DNA of 64,000 nucleotides, from positions 1 through 64,000 of the forward strand of contig CBFHNR010000001.1 of the NCBI GenBank assembly GCA_965657215.1, read 5' to 3'. Made by a program: the position numbers and the translations under genes. Positions 26,285 through 35,320 of the stretch are shown piece by piece. Each line of letters opens with the position of its first letter. Position 1 is the stretch's first letter. The notes under the pieces are model-generated. The model was given only the letters and a program-made list of their open reading frames with translations. It made no database searches and was not told where the DNA came from. This DNA comes from JAHEJA01 sp965657215. Lineage in GTDB: Bacteria > Pseudomonadota > Alphaproteobacteria > Rhodobacterales > Rhodobacteraceae.

Positions 26285-27271
26285 TCAACCGATGCTCATG
26301 CTCGCGGCACTTTCAGGCAGCTCAAGATCAAAGCAACGCTGGAAGAATTCGGCCACGGTTTGACGCTCTAGCTCATCACATTTGTTCATGAATGTAAGGC
26401 GGAAGGCATATCCAACATCGCGGAAAATCTCGGCGTTTTGCGCCCATGCAATCACAGTGCGCGGCGACATAACTGTTGAAAGATCACCGTTCATGAAAGC
26501 GGTCCGTGTGAGGTCTGCGACCGTGACCATCTGCTTAACCGTTTTGCGGCCCTGTTCGGTGTTGTAATGCGGGGCTTTGGCGAGAACGATGGCGCTTTCG
26601 GCATCAATGGACAAATAGTTCAACGTCGCAACCATGGACCAACGGTCCATCTGGGCTTGGTTGATCTGTTGCGTGCCGTGATACAATCCTGTTGTATCCC
26701 CCAAGCCAACTGTATTTGCTGTAGCAAACAAGCGGAAATTTGGGTTGGGCGTGATGATTTCGTTTTGATCCAAGAGGGTCAATTTCCCATCATGTTCAAG
26801 AACACGTTGGATCACAAACATTACATCCGCGCGGCCAGCATCATATTCATCAAAGACGATTGCAACAGGGTTGCGCAGCGCCCAAGGGAGGATTCCTTCA
26901 TGGAATTCAGTGACCTGCACACCGTCGCGCAGTTTTATGGCGTCCTTACCGATCAAATCAATCCGGCTGATGTGGCTGTCCAAGTTCACGCGCACAGTTG
27001 GCCAATTGAGGCGTGCGGCGACTTGTTCGATGTGAGTTGATTTCCCTGTTCCGTGATATCCTTGGATCATCACGCGACGATTGTGTGAAAATCCAGCAAG
27101 GATCGCCATCGTCGTATCGGGGTCAAATTTATAGGTGCTGTCAAGCTCAGGAACGCGTGAGCTGTTCTCAGAAAAGCCTTTGACAACCATGTCGCTGTCA
27201 ATTCCAAAGACGTCCCGGACGGAAATATCTTCGGTTAGTCGTGCGTTTTGCTCTAGCGTGCCCTCAAGCAT
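26285..27271 (-). CDS. cobS: Aerobic cobaltochelatase AAA+ subunit CobS
   Basis: CobS is the ATPase partner of CobT in cobalt insertion. The 328-residue AAA+ protein has Walker A G-Y-H-G-T-G-K-S-T near residue 74 and Walker B I-V-F-D-E-Y-D near residue 138, followed by the sensor region F-A-T-A-N-T. cobT follows after 129 bases containing two hairpins. The upstream region (27272-27459), shared with the divergent msrB, shows no B12 riboswitch that I can recognise. Confidence 0.96.
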   Translation of the reverse strand: MLEGTLEQNARLTEDISVRDVFGIDSDMVVKGFSENSSRVPELDSTYKFDPDTTMAILAGFSHNRRVMIQGYHGTGKSTHIEQVAARLNWPTVRVNLDSHISRIDLIGKDAIKLRDGVQVTEFHEGILPWALRNPVAIVFDEYDAGRADVMFVIQRVLEHDGKLTLLDQNEIITPNPNFRLFATANTVGLGDTTGLYHGTQQINQAQMDRWSMVATLNYLSIDAESAIVLAKAPHYNTEQGRKTVKQMVTVADLTRTAFMNGDLSTVMSPRTVIAWAQNAEIFRDVGYAFRLTFMNKCDELERQTVAEFFQRCFDLELPESAASMSIG

Positions 27272-27459
27272 GGTCCGTCTTCCTTTTCAACAGCGTTTTG
27301 GTGGGAAAGTGGTGCAACATATTGGGCCATGGTGCAAGGGGAAGAAACCATATTTCCGCGTCGTCACAGAGAAAGTCTTGAATAGGTTCACGCGAATGTG
27401 CGCAGAGTTTTATTGATTTCAGTCAGACTTCCGTCATCTTTAGTTCAGGAGGACGGTTT

Positions 27460-27930
27460 ATGTTGAGACGAAATTTTTTGCTAGGTAGCATTTTGGGGCT
27501 TGTGAGCGCGCAGACCGCCACAGCTGCGAAGCGGTCAGGATCCTTTGAAGTGACACGCACGGACGAGGAGTGGCGCGCGATGTTGAGCGATTTGGAATAT
27601 GAGGTTATGCGCAACGATGGCACAGAGCGCGCAGGCACCTCACCTTTGGACAAGCTCTATGACGCGGGCATGTATCACTGCCGTGGGTGTGATTTGGCGC
27701 TCTATTCTTCCGAGCACAAATATGACAGCCGAACGGGTTGGCCGAGTTTTTGGCAGGCGCAAGAGAATGCCATCAGCACCTCTGAGGATCGCAAGTTTTT
27801 CATGCTACGCACCGAATGCCACTGTAGGCGATGTGGATCCCATTTGGGGCATATTTTTGATGACGGGCCGCAACCTACTGGCAAGCGGCACTGCATCAAC
27901 GGGGTGTCACTAACGTTTAAACCCGCGTGA
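27460..27930 (+). CDS. msrB: Exported peptide-methionine (R)-S-oxide reductase
   Basis: MsrB reduces the R epimer of methionine sulfoxide. The 156-residue precursor starts with a twin-arginine-type signal (R3-R4-N-F-L-L, cleavage probably after T-A-T-A-A near residue 23), so it should act in the periplasm. The MsrB domain shows C-R-G-C and C-R-R-C (structural zinc pairs), the substrate-binding R-T-G-W-P-S-F-W, and the catalytic Cys in R-H-C-I-N-G near the C-terminus. CAGGAGGACGG precedes ATG 27460. It is divergent from cobS. Confidence 0.93.
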   Translation: MLRRNFLLGSILGLVSAQTATAAKRSGSFEVTRTDEEWRAMLSDLEYEVMRNDGTERAGTSPLDKLYDAGMYHCRGCDLALYSSEHKYDSRTGWPSFWQAQENAISTSEDRKFFMLRTECHCRRCGSHLGHIFDDGPQPTGKRHCINGVSLTFKPA

Positions 27931-27944
27931 TGTCTAAAAATTGA

Positions 27945-27970
27945 GCCGCCCCAAGGGGCGGCGCTTTATG
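27945..27970 (+). terminator. Hairpin after msrB
   Basis: GCCGCCCC (27945-27952) and GGGGCGGC (27955-27962) are perfectly complementary and are followed by GCTTTATG, a weak U tract. This is a plausible intrinsic terminator for msrB, 15 bases after its stop. Confidence 0.6.
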
Positions 27971-27998
27971 AGTGCTGACGCACCGGTGCCTTCGGCGA

Positions 27999-28020
27999 GA
28001 GTATTTTGACAAAGCTGAAG
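27999..28020 (+). repeat. Dispersed intergenic repeat, copy 2
   Basis: GAGTATTTTGACAAAGC followed by TGAAG is the closest match to the copy at 30-53. It lies between convergent msrB and the J-domain gene, right after the palindrome GCACCGGTGC (27980-27989). Confidence 0.5.
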
Positions 28021-28021
28021 C

Positions 28022-28657
28022 TTATTTAAAGCTTCGGCTGTCTTTGATTTGATCCCATGCCCAAACGACTTGTTGCAGTTGTTCTTCTTGGCTGCGATCC
28101 CCGCCGTTCATGTCGGGGTGAAGCACTTTGATCAAGGCTTTGTAGGCTTTGCGGATCTCTGCTTTGGTCATGCTGTCTTTGACATCCAAAATTTCAATCG
28201 CTTGGCGTTCGGTTGGGGGGAGCCGGCGGGTGTGACCAGTAGAGGTAGCCCCATTGCGACCAGGGTTGATCGTTGCATTGCCGCCCAAAACGTCATGGGG
28301 GTCCTCAATGCCAAGGCGGGCCCATGCGCGTGCTTCTGGATCGCGGAAGGATTTGGTTTCGCGTTCCCAAACTTTGTCCTTGGACATTTGTGCGTTGAGT
28401 TCGGCTTCGGTCTGATTTTGGAAAAAGTTCCATTTCAGATTATATTCGCGCACGTGATCTTTGCAGAACCACCAGAAATCATCCAAGACATCTGGTGCCT
28501 TTGGTGCGCGAAATTTTCCAGCCTCTTGGCAGCCTTCATGTTCACACAGACGACGAGATGTTTCAGATTCGCCTGTTAACCCACGACGACCGCGTGGGTT
28601 TTTCTTTTTTGCCGACGACACGGACATGTCGAAACCAAAAGGATCTGATTTTGTCAT
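28022..28657 (-). CDS. C-terminal J-domain protein with Cys/His cluster
   Basis: The 211-residue protein carries a J domain at its C-terminus, with the H-P-D motif at 180-182, so it should stimulate an Hsp70 (DnaK). The N-terminal part has C38-x4-C43 and C65-x2-H68, a possible zinc site. It is not DnaJ itself, lacking the Gly/Phe region and the four-repeat zinc domain. I start at ATG 28657, which has AAAGGTG upstream. It is divergent from bolA with 73 bases between. Confidence 0.88.
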   Translation of the reverse strand: MTKSDPFGFDMSVSSAKKKNPRGRRGLTGESETSRRLCEHEGCQEAGKFRAPKAPDVLDDFWWFCKDHVREYNLKWNFFQNQTEAELNAQMSKDKVWERETKSFRDPEARAWARLGIEDPHDVLGGNATINPGRNGATSTGHTRRLPPTERQAIEILDVKDSMTKAEIRKAYKALIKVLHPDMNGGDRSQEEQLQQVVWAWDQIKDSRSFK

Positions 28658-28730
28658 TTTTACACCTTTGCGACTCAGGATGTTGATCATAGAGTCCTGA
28701 GAGATAATTTGAAGAGGCTAGGTGGAAAAA

Positions 28731-28985
28731 ATGGCAAGAAGTGACGAAATAAGATCGAAATTAGAAAAAGCCTTTGCCCCGACGCGCTTGGATGTGATTG
28801 ATGACAGCGAAAGCCATCGTGGTCACGCTGGATTTCAAGAAGGCGGAGAAAGCCATTTTCATGTGGTTATGCGCGCAGATGGGCTGTCTGACATGTCGCG
28901 AATAGCGCGTCATCGTGCCGTGCATGCGGCCTTGGGCGCCGAGCTGGTTGGCCAAATCCACGCATTGTCCTTAGATTTGGCCTGA
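28731..28985 (+). CDS. BolA-family protein
   Basis: This 84-residue BolA domain protein has E-S-H-F-H-V-V-M and R-H-R-A-V-H-A-A-L, including the conserved His. BolA proteins pair with monothiol glutaredoxins in iron-sulfur cluster handling and are sometimes transcription regulators. I use ATG 28731; an in-frame GTG lies three codons upstream. It is convergent with gatB. Confidence 0.9.
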   Translation: MARSDEIRSKLEKAFAPTRLDVIDDSESHRGHAGFQEGGESHFHVVMRADGLSDMSRIARHRAVHAALGAELVGQIHALSLDLA

Positions 28986-28996
28986 TTGGGATATCG

Positions 28997-29014
28997 GGGG
29001 CGCAGAAGCGCCCC
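28997..29014. terminator. Hairpin between bolA and gatB
   Basis: GGGGCGC (28997-29003) and GCGCCCC (29008-29014) form a 7-base G+C stem with loop AGAA between two convergent genes. No U run follows on either strand, so this is a weak terminator candidate. Confidence 0.4.
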
Positions 29015-29028
29015 ATCCATGTTATTCG

Positions 29029-30540
29029 TTATTGCGCGAGCTTAGCCGCGACGATGTCATTGACGGCCTTGGGATTGGCTTTGCCACCTGTGGCCTTCAT
29101 CACTTGGCCGACAAACCATCCTGCTAGTTTTGGATTTGCTTTGGCTTTTTCAACTTGGGCAGGGTTTGCCGCGATGATGTCATCCACGGCTTTTTCAATC
29201 GCGCCTGTGTCGGTGACTTGTTTCATGCCACGCGTCTCAACAATTTCGGCCGGTACACCGCCTTCGGTGTAGACGATTTCAAAGAGGTCTTTGGCGATTT
29301 TGCCGCTGATGTCGCCTTTTTGAATAAGGTCGATCACGCCGCCAAGCTGATCTGGGGTGACGGGGCTATTGGTGATGTCTTTGTCGTCTTTTTTCAAACG
29401 CCCGAACAATTCGTTGATTACCCAATTGGCCGCCATTTTGCCATCGCGTCCCTCTGCGACCGCTTCAAAATAATGCGCGGCGTCCAATTCTGCCGTGAGG
29501 ACATTGGCATCATATTCCGATAGTCCAAAGTCGCGCATGAAGCGTTCTTTTTTCTCATCAGGAAGTTCGGGGAGGTTTGATTTAATGTCATCCACCCACT
29601 CTTGTTCGATTTCCAACGGCAATAGGTCGGGATCAGGGAAGTAGCGGTAATCATGCGCTTCTTCTTTTGAGCGCATGGAGCGTGTTTCGCCCTTGTCTGG
29701 GTCATAGAGACGGGTTTCTTGATCGACGCTGCCGCCAGCCTCGAGGATTGCGATTTGGCGGCGGGCTTCGACATCAATGGCCTGCTGGATAAAGCGCATT
29801 GAGTTCATGTTCTTGATTTCGCAGCGCGTCCCAAGGTGGCCGAAATCGCCGGTTTCCATGAATTTTTCATAGGCGCCCGGCAAACAGACAGACACGTTCA
29901 CATCGGCGCGCAGGTTGCCGTTTTGCATATTGCCGTCACAGGTTCCCAAATAGCGCATGATTTGGCGGATTTTTACGACATAGGCGGCGGCTTCTTCGGG
30001 GCCGCGAATGTCAGGGCGGCTCACGATTTCCATAAGACAGACGCCTGTGCGGTTGAGATCAACAAAGGACATGTTGGGGTCCATGTCATGCACAGATTTT
30101 CCCGCGTCTTGTTCCATGTGGATCCGCTCGATGCGCACGCGGCGTGCGATGCCAGGCTCAAGGTTCACGATTACTTCGCCTTCGCCCACGATGGGGTGAT
30201 AGAGTTGGCTGATCTGATAGCCTTGCGGAAGGTCAGGGTAAAAATAGTTTTTGCGATCAAAGGCGGACCAAAGGTTGATCTCGGCCTTGAGACCCAACCC
30301 AGTGCGCACGGCTTGTTCAACGCAGAATTCGTTGATCACAGGCAACATGCCCGGCATTGCCGCATCAACGAAGGCGACATTTGCATTGGGTTCATTGCCA
30401 AATTGCGTGGAGGCCCCAGAGAACAGTTTGGAATTGGACGCAACTTGGGCGTGGACTTCCATTCCGATGACCAATTCCCAGTCATGCTTTGCACCAGCAA
30501 TAACTTTTGGTTTCGGGGCTTCGTATGTCAAATCAAGCAT
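29029..30540 (-). CDS. gatB: Asp-tRNA(Asn)/Glu-tRNA(Gln) amidotransferase subunit B
   Basis: GatB, with GatA and GatC, converts mischarged Glu-tRNA(Gln) or Asp-tRNA(Asn) to the amide form. The 503-residue protein has the family signature W-E-L-V-I-G-M-E-V-H-A-Q, then D-L-N-R-T-G-V and the R-C-E-I-K-N-M-N-S block, and a C-terminal YqeY-like tail domain. I start at ATG 30540, with AGGTG upstream; the open frame reaches 30618 but the extra residues do not resemble GatB. gatA and gatC are not in the window. Confidence 0.95.
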   Translation of the reverse strand: MLDLTYEAPKPKVIAGAKHDWELVIGMEVHAQVASNSKLFSGASTQFGNEPNANVAFVDAAMPGMLPVINEFCVEQAVRTGLGLKAEINLWSAFDRKNYFYPDLPQGYQISQLYHPIVGEGEVIVNLEPGIARRVRIERIHMEQDAGKSVHDMDPNMSFVDLNRTGVCLMEIVSRPDIRGPEEAAAYVVKIRQIMRYLGTCDGNMQNGNLRADVNVSVCLPGAYEKFMETGDFGHLGTRCEIKNMNSMRFIQQAIDVEARRQIAILEAGGSVDQETRLYDPDKGETRSMRSKEEAHDYRYFPDPDLLPLEIEQEWVDDIKSNLPELPDEKKERFMRDFGLSEYDANVLTAELDAAHYFEAVAEGRDGKMAANWVINELFGRLKKDDKDITNSPVTPDQLGGVIDLIQKGDISGKIAKDLFEIVYTEGGVPAEIVETRGMKQVTDTGAIEKAVDDIIAANPAQVEKAKANPKLAGWFVGQVMKATGGKANPKAVNDIVAAKLAQ

Positions 30541-30623
30541 AGGGATCACCTGCAAATTTTCGCGTGTTGCAAGCGATGTATCTAATGACGCGCGAGGATT
30601 CAATGACGTTTCGTTCAAAACGC

Positions 30624-31877
30624 CTAGGCTGATTTGCGATAAGACGCCTGTGGGATCATTGATTTGCGATCAAACAGGATGCGAAGCGCCAATTCTTCGC
30701 CGCGAACATAGGCGATTTCTGTTGGAATGCTGGCTTCGGTTTCCATCATACGCGGGGCTGCTTCGTACCAAACGAGGGGATGAATTTCCCGCAGGTGGCT
30801 TTCGATTGCCCAATCGGCGGCTTCGTGAAGCTTGGCCCGTTTGCGCCGTGAAATGTTGGACTCACGTCCTGGGGCAGGTTGCGCCAATGTCAGGGCCAAA
30901 AAGGCGCTAAAGAGGTTGGCTGTATGTTGATCGCCCAAACGGTCAAAAATATCGAGAAGCCCGCTCATAAAGAGGTCTGTATCTAGTTTCTCAAAACATT
31001 GCGCATCACAGGTCAAGGCATCGAGATACATCCACGCATAGCCACCAGTTCCCCACATATCGCTTGTGCGTTCGGCGGTCTTTTGCGCTTGGAGTTCCAG
31101 TTTTTCGTAATTGCCAAACCACGCTGGCAAAAGGTGCAGACCATAGTTTCGGATATGGCGGGACGTGGTCGGATCGAGGTCGATGAGATCTTCGTAATCT
31201 TCGCTTACTCGGAGGCCCGGGTTTTCTAAGCCTGGCAAAAGCGCGCATTGGGCGGCGGCAAGGGCAGGGGCGTTTTCTGCGACAGGATCAAAATCGCTTA
31301 GGATTGCATGAGCGAGTTTGAAGTGACGGCGAAATGTCTTGAAATAGGCGTCAGAATTTTTCGTAGGGGCAAAATCATGCCACGCCCAGCCCGCATCGAT
31401 ATGCGTATGTGCCAGAACCAAGGCAATCCCGTAATCCCGATTTAGATCGTTTTGAATGGCGTGATAGGCGGCAATCCCTTGGGTCGAGGGAACAGAGGTG
31501 CGATCCCGCAGCGCGAGCTCAATCGGGCGCACCACATCATTGCGCGCGCCGCGTGTGAGAACCTCGGCAATGGGGCTACCAGCTGTCGTTGTGGCCCGCA
31601 TTTCGTCGAATTGGCGAATTTCTGCGCCAAGCTGTTCCCAGTTTTCTTGGCGAACCAGCTTTTGACCGCGGGAGTAATACCAATTCCGCTCCAATTCTTC
31701 TTCGGATTGTTGAACAACGGTAAGTCCGACAGCATCTGTCAGCGCGTCAATTTCATCTTGGACGGTGTCTGTGCGCGTTTTGCTGCACACGTCTTTGATA
31801 AGGGACGGCATGTTGAGGTGACTCGTGCGACCAAAAGCCAATCTCATTTGGCGGAAAAACAGATTACTCGTATACAT
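30624..31877 (-). CDS. Conserved protein of unknown function with HTHID motif
   Basis: I do not recognise the family of this 417-residue, mostly helical, soluble protein. Around residues 157-166 it reads H-T-H-I-D-A-G-W-A-W, which locally resembles the N-terminal metal-binding motif of GH38 alpha-mannosidases (H-x-H-x-D-x-x-W-x-W). The motif lies mid-protein and the rest does not look like GH38. Other aromatic-rich blocks are M-W-G-T-G-G-Y-A-W-M-Y and H-P-L-V-W-Y-E-A-A. GGAG precedes ATG 31877. It lies upstream of gatB on the same strand; the 206 bases upstream hold nothing clear. Confidence 0.7.
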   Translation of the reverse strand: MYTSNLFFRQMRLAFGRTSHLNMPSLIKDVCSKTRTDTVQDEIDALTDAVGLTVVQQSEEELERNWYYSRGQKLVRQENWEQLGAEIRQFDEMRATTTAGSPIAEVLTRGARNDVVRPIELALRDRTSVPSTQGIAAYHAIQNDLNRDYGIALVLAHTHIDAGWAWHDFAPTKNSDAYFKTFRRHFKLAHAILSDFDPVAENAPALAAAQCALLPGLENPGLRVSEDYEDLIDLDPTTSRHIRNYGLHLLPAWFGNYEKLELQAQKTAERTSDMWGTGGYAWMYLDALTCDAQCFEKLDTDLFMSGLLDIFDRLGDQHTANLFSAFLALTLAQPAPGRESNISRRKRAKLHEAADWAIESHLREIHPLVWYEAAPRMMETEASIPTEIAYVRGEELALRILFDRKSMIPQASYRKSA

Positions 31878-32083
31878 TTTTAACTCCAGCTACTGGGGCA
31901 GTGTATGACGCTGATTTTTGGCCGAAAAGTGGCAAGATTATAATTTTTCGACGTTTTTTCACAATAAATCAGCGACAATTTGTTTCCAAAATGGAACTAT
32001 TGGATAGGGAAACGGCTGTGCGTAATGCTAAGGGGTAGGGCGTATTGTAGAAAGTGCGTTCAATTAACTTAGCCAATTTCCAG

Positions 32084-32512
32084 TCAATTCAAAAGTGTAA
32101 AATGGTGGCGCTCATGACGAATCGCGTTTCTTTCTAGTGCGTCTGTGATGTCGTCATAGGGCGGCGTACAGGCAACAGGGACGCGAATTTTGCGACCTGT
32201 TTTCAAAACGATCGACATCTTGATGCTGAGATCAAGTCGCGTGTCAAAGCGGATGTAGTCAATTGCACTCACCACGATGTCGGCTTCTTGGCGACCTGAT
32301 GTCCAGTCTATCTGTGACTGCGACAGGGTCAGAGTGGATTGCGCATTGCGCGCCAAATCGTAAATCGCGGGGACCGCAACGAACCCCGCAACGGCGACCC
32401 AGAGATCGGCTAGGTTAAAGACCAATTTGAACAGCGCGATGCCGATAAAATAGGCACAGACAATCAAGATCGATTTTCGATTTCGCGGGCGATGTGAATA
32501 TCTATAAGTCAT
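32084..32512 (-). CDS. Two-helix membrane protein with PH-like domain, coupled to pepN
   Basis: The 142-residue protein has a basic N-terminus, two adjacent membrane segments (about 14-30 and 34-52) and a C-terminal beta-rich part with alternating polar strands (L-T-L-S-Q-S-Q-I-D-W, V-V-S-A-I-D-Y-I-R-F). That layout resembles bacterial PH-like (YcxB/YdbS-type) domains; the match is by pattern only. Its ATG overlaps the pepN stop (ATGA, 32509-32512), so translation is coupled. Confidence 0.65.
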   Translation of the reverse strand: MTYRYSHRPRNRKSILIVCAYFIGIALFKLVFNLADLWVAVAGFVAVPAIYDLARNAQSTLTLSQSQIDWTSGRQEADIVVSAIDYIRFDTRLDLSIKMSIVLKTGRKIRVPVACTPPYDDITDALERNAIRHERHHFTLLN

Positions 32513-35061
32513 TTGTCCAAAATGCGCGTTAACATTTCTTTTGTATCCCGGCTGAGGGTGGGTTGGGCCAAGATGCGCTCCATATTGTCGGCCAACATGT
32601 TTTGTCGGTCCTTATCTAACCGTTTCCATGTTTGAAAAGCGCCACAGCTGCGCGCAGTGGCCTGTGGATTGATTTTGTCCAACTCTATCAACCAATCGGA
32701 CACAAATGTATATCCCGACCCATCCGCCGTGTGAAAAGCCGCTTGGTGTGAGGCCAATACTGACAAGACAGAGCGGAAGCGGTTCGGGTTTTTGATTGTA
32801 AAGTCGGGATGATTAACGAGCCTCTGCGCGGCTTTCAACGCCATGTCAGGCGCGGCTGCAGAGATTTGAATGCCAAACCATTTGTCCATCACCAATCGAT
32901 CAGATTTCCATTGCTCATAAAAGGCTTCAAGAGCATCCTCGGAGCGGTTATTGGCAACGAGCACAGAGAGTGCTGCAAGCTGTTGGGTCATGTTCGTTGC
33001 GTTTTGAAATTGCTGCTCGGCGGTTTTGCCACCATCGAGACGGGCAATCAAACCCAAGGCGCAATTGGCAAGCTTGCGCCCCCCGGCTTGGGTGGCATCT
33101 GGCGAATAGGAACCATCAATCTGATGTTGTGCGTAAATGCGGGGCAAGACATCTTGGAGATGGGTTGCCATCGCCTGTCTTAGGGTTTGCACTGTTTGAT
33201 AGATCTCTTCTGGATCCGGCGTTTGCCCCATGTCAAAGAGCGTTTGCGCAATATCGGACTGTGACGGAAGTTGAAGCACAAGTGCGCGGAAACTCGGATC
33301 CAATGTGTCATCGCGAAGTGTTGCCAAATATCCATCTAGCAGACGGGCATCTGCGGTCTTGTTCTCGGTGATCATCGAGATGAGGCAATTCATGGCCAAA
33401 CTTTGGCTGGCTTCCCATCGGTTGAACGGGTCACTGTCATGCGCCATCAAGAAGGATCGGCGCGTATTATCGATGTCATGTTCCAAGATCACAGGGGCCG
33501 AGAAATTGCGCAAAATTGACGGAATAGGACGCTCTGCCATATCTTTGAATTCGATGCTTTGTGTGGCTTGCGTCATTTCAAAAATAGCGGTCGGCTGAAT
33601 TTCTTCCCCCTGCGGCGACAAAAGGCCAATGGCAATTGGGATCACGCGGGGGTCTTTGTGGTCTTGGCTCGGAGTAGGGGGTGTTGCTTGTTCAAAGTCG
33701 AGGAAAAAGCTGCCGTTTTCATACCGCTCAGTGACCTTAAGGCGCGGTGTGCCCGCTTGTTCATACCAAATCTTGAATTGGCTAAGATCGCGCCCTGTGC
33801 TGTCTTCAAAGGCTTGAAGCCAATCTTCCAATGTGGCGGCTTGCCCATCGTGGCGATCAACATAAAGCTGAACAGCTTTGTAATAGGCGTCGTCCCCGAC
33901 GAGGGTTTTCAGCATGCCGATAAGCTCGGCACCTTTTTCATAAATTGTCGCCGTGTAGAAATTGTTGATCTCAACAAAGCTGTCTGGGCGAACCGCATGT
34001 GCGAGGGGGCCGTTGTCTTCGGGGAATTGCGCTTGGCGCAGAACGACCGCATCTTCGATCCGTTTAACTGAGGCGCTGCGCATATCTGAGGTGAACTGGC
34101 CATCCCGATAGACGGTTAGTCCTTCTTTGAGGCAGAGTTGAAACCAATCACGACAGGTAATACGGTTGCCGGTCCAGTTGTGGAAATATTCATGCGCAAC
34201 GATGGCTTCGATCCGTTCAAAATTTGAATCTGTGCTCGTATCAGGGCTTGCCAAAACAGCGGCGGAGTTGAAAATATTCAGCCCCTTGTTTTCCATCGCG
34301 CCCATGTTGAAATCATCCACGGCGACAATGTTAAAGAGGTCGAGATCATATTCTAATCCATAGACATCCTCGTCCCATTTCATCGACGCTTTCAAAGCCT
34401 CCATGCCAAAGGCGCATTTATGTTCATCTCCCGGACGGACCCAAATATTCAACTCAACATCGCGGCCTGATTTGGTTTCAAAGCGATCTGCGTGATTGAC
34501 CAAATGCCCCGCCACAAGCGCGAATAAATAGGCTGGTTTGGGCCAAGGGTCGTGCCATGTCACCTGTGTGTCGGATTGTTCAACAAGGTTTCCGTTGGAC
34601 AGAAGGATCGGCAAATCGGATTCGATTGTTACATCAAAGATGGCCAAAACATCGGGACGGTCGGGATAGTAGGTAATCCTGCGGAACCCTTCGGCTTCGC
34701 ATTGGGTGCAATACATGCCATTGGACATATAAAGACCGGAGAGGGCGGTGTTGTCTTCAGGGCTGATTTCAACTTCGGCTTCCCAAATGAAGGGGGCATC
34801 AGGGGTTTGAACCGTTAATCCTTGATCGCTTAGAGTTGGGGACACATCTTGCCCGTCAATTTTTGCCCATTTCAGATCAAGCTGCTCCCCATGCAAAAAG
34901 AATGCGCGGCTATCCGCAACTGGGTTCGGGGTAAAGGCAATTTTGGAAATGACACGCGTTGCTTTGGGCGACAGCACAAAATGCAAGGAAACCGTTTCAA
35001 CTAAATATGTGGGGGCTTTATAGTCTTTTAGGTAAACGGTTTGATCAGTGTCATCGAGCAT
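32509..35061 (-). CDS. pepN: Aminopeptidase N (M1 family)
   Basis: PepN is a broad-specificity zinc aminopeptidase for peptide turnover. The 850-residue protein has the exopeptidase motif G-A-M-E-N near residue 249 and the zinc site H-E-Y-F-H-N-W-T-G-N with the third ligand Glu in L-K-E-G-L-T-V, followed by the long C-terminal helical domain. I start at ATG 35061, where the family-like sequence (Y-L-K-D-Y-K-A-P) begins; the frame stays open to 35127. The ribosome site is weak. Confidence 0.93.
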   Translation of the reverse strand: MLDDTDQTVYLKDYKAPTYLVETVSLHFVLSPKATRVISKIAFTPNPVADSRAFFLHGEQLDLKWAKIDGQDVSPTLSDQGLTVQTPDAPFIWEAEVEISPEDNTALSGLYMSNGMYCTQCEAEGFRRITYYPDRPDVLAIFDVTIESDLPILLSNGNLVEQSDTQVTWHDPWPKPAYLFALVAGHLVNHADRFETKSGRDVELNIWVRPGDEHKCAFGMEALKASMKWDEDVYGLEYDLDLFNIVAVDDFNMGAMENKGLNIFNSAAVLASPDTSTDSNFERIEAIVAHEYFHNWTGNRITCRDWFQLCLKEGLTVYRDGQFTSDMRSASVKRIEDAVVLRQAQFPEDNGPLAHAVRPDSFVEINNFYTATIYEKGAELIGMLKTLVGDDAYYKAVQLYVDRHDGQAATLEDWLQAFEDSTGRDLSQFKIWYEQAGTPRLKVTERYENGSFFLDFEQATPPTPSQDHKDPRVIPIAIGLLSPQGEEIQPTAIFEMTQATQSIEFKDMAERPIPSILRNFSAPVILEHDIDNTRRSFLMAHDSDPFNRWEASQSLAMNCLISMITENKTADARLLDGYLATLRDDTLDPSFRALVLQLPSQSDIAQTLFDMGQTPDPEEIYQTVQTLRQAMATHLQDVLPRIYAQHQIDGSYSPDATQAGGRKLANCALGLIARLDGGKTAEQQFQNATNMTQQLAALSVLVANNRSEDALEAFYEQWKSDRLVMDKWFGIQISAAAPDMALKAAQRLVNHPDFTIKNPNRFRSVLSVLASHQAAFHTADGSGYTFVSDWLIELDKINPQATARSCGAFQTWKRLDKDRQNMLADNMERILAQPTLSRDTKEMLTRILDK

Positions 35062-35320
35062 GTGGTTGCTTTCATTATGGTAAATTGCACAAGGCATTGG
35101 AGTTTGCAGCATAGAACAAAATTGCAACCGAATTGTCGAGGGGCATTCAGGGTATCGTAGGGCAAGCTCAATATATAAATTTTATTGAATATGTTAGGTA
35201 TTGTTCTGATATTTTTGAAACTGTTGAGGGTAAATTGGTAAATTAACTAGACCAAATTTGTTGCCTATAGGAAACTTTCACCTTATCTGTTCAGTATAGC
35301 TTTACAGAGGGAACACGGAT

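Noticed and set aside
27272..27459. B12 riboswitch upstream of cobS
   Set aside because: No B12-box or paired elements could be recognised in the 188-base gap.
29836..30585. Long open frame antisense to gatB
   Set aside because: It mirrors gatB codons, has no ribosome site and no recognisable domain.
35235..35255. TTGGT…ACCAA palindrome upstream of glcB as a PdhR/GntR-type site
   Set aside because: The half sites are 11 bases apart, not the three expected for that type, and the region is very A/T-rich.
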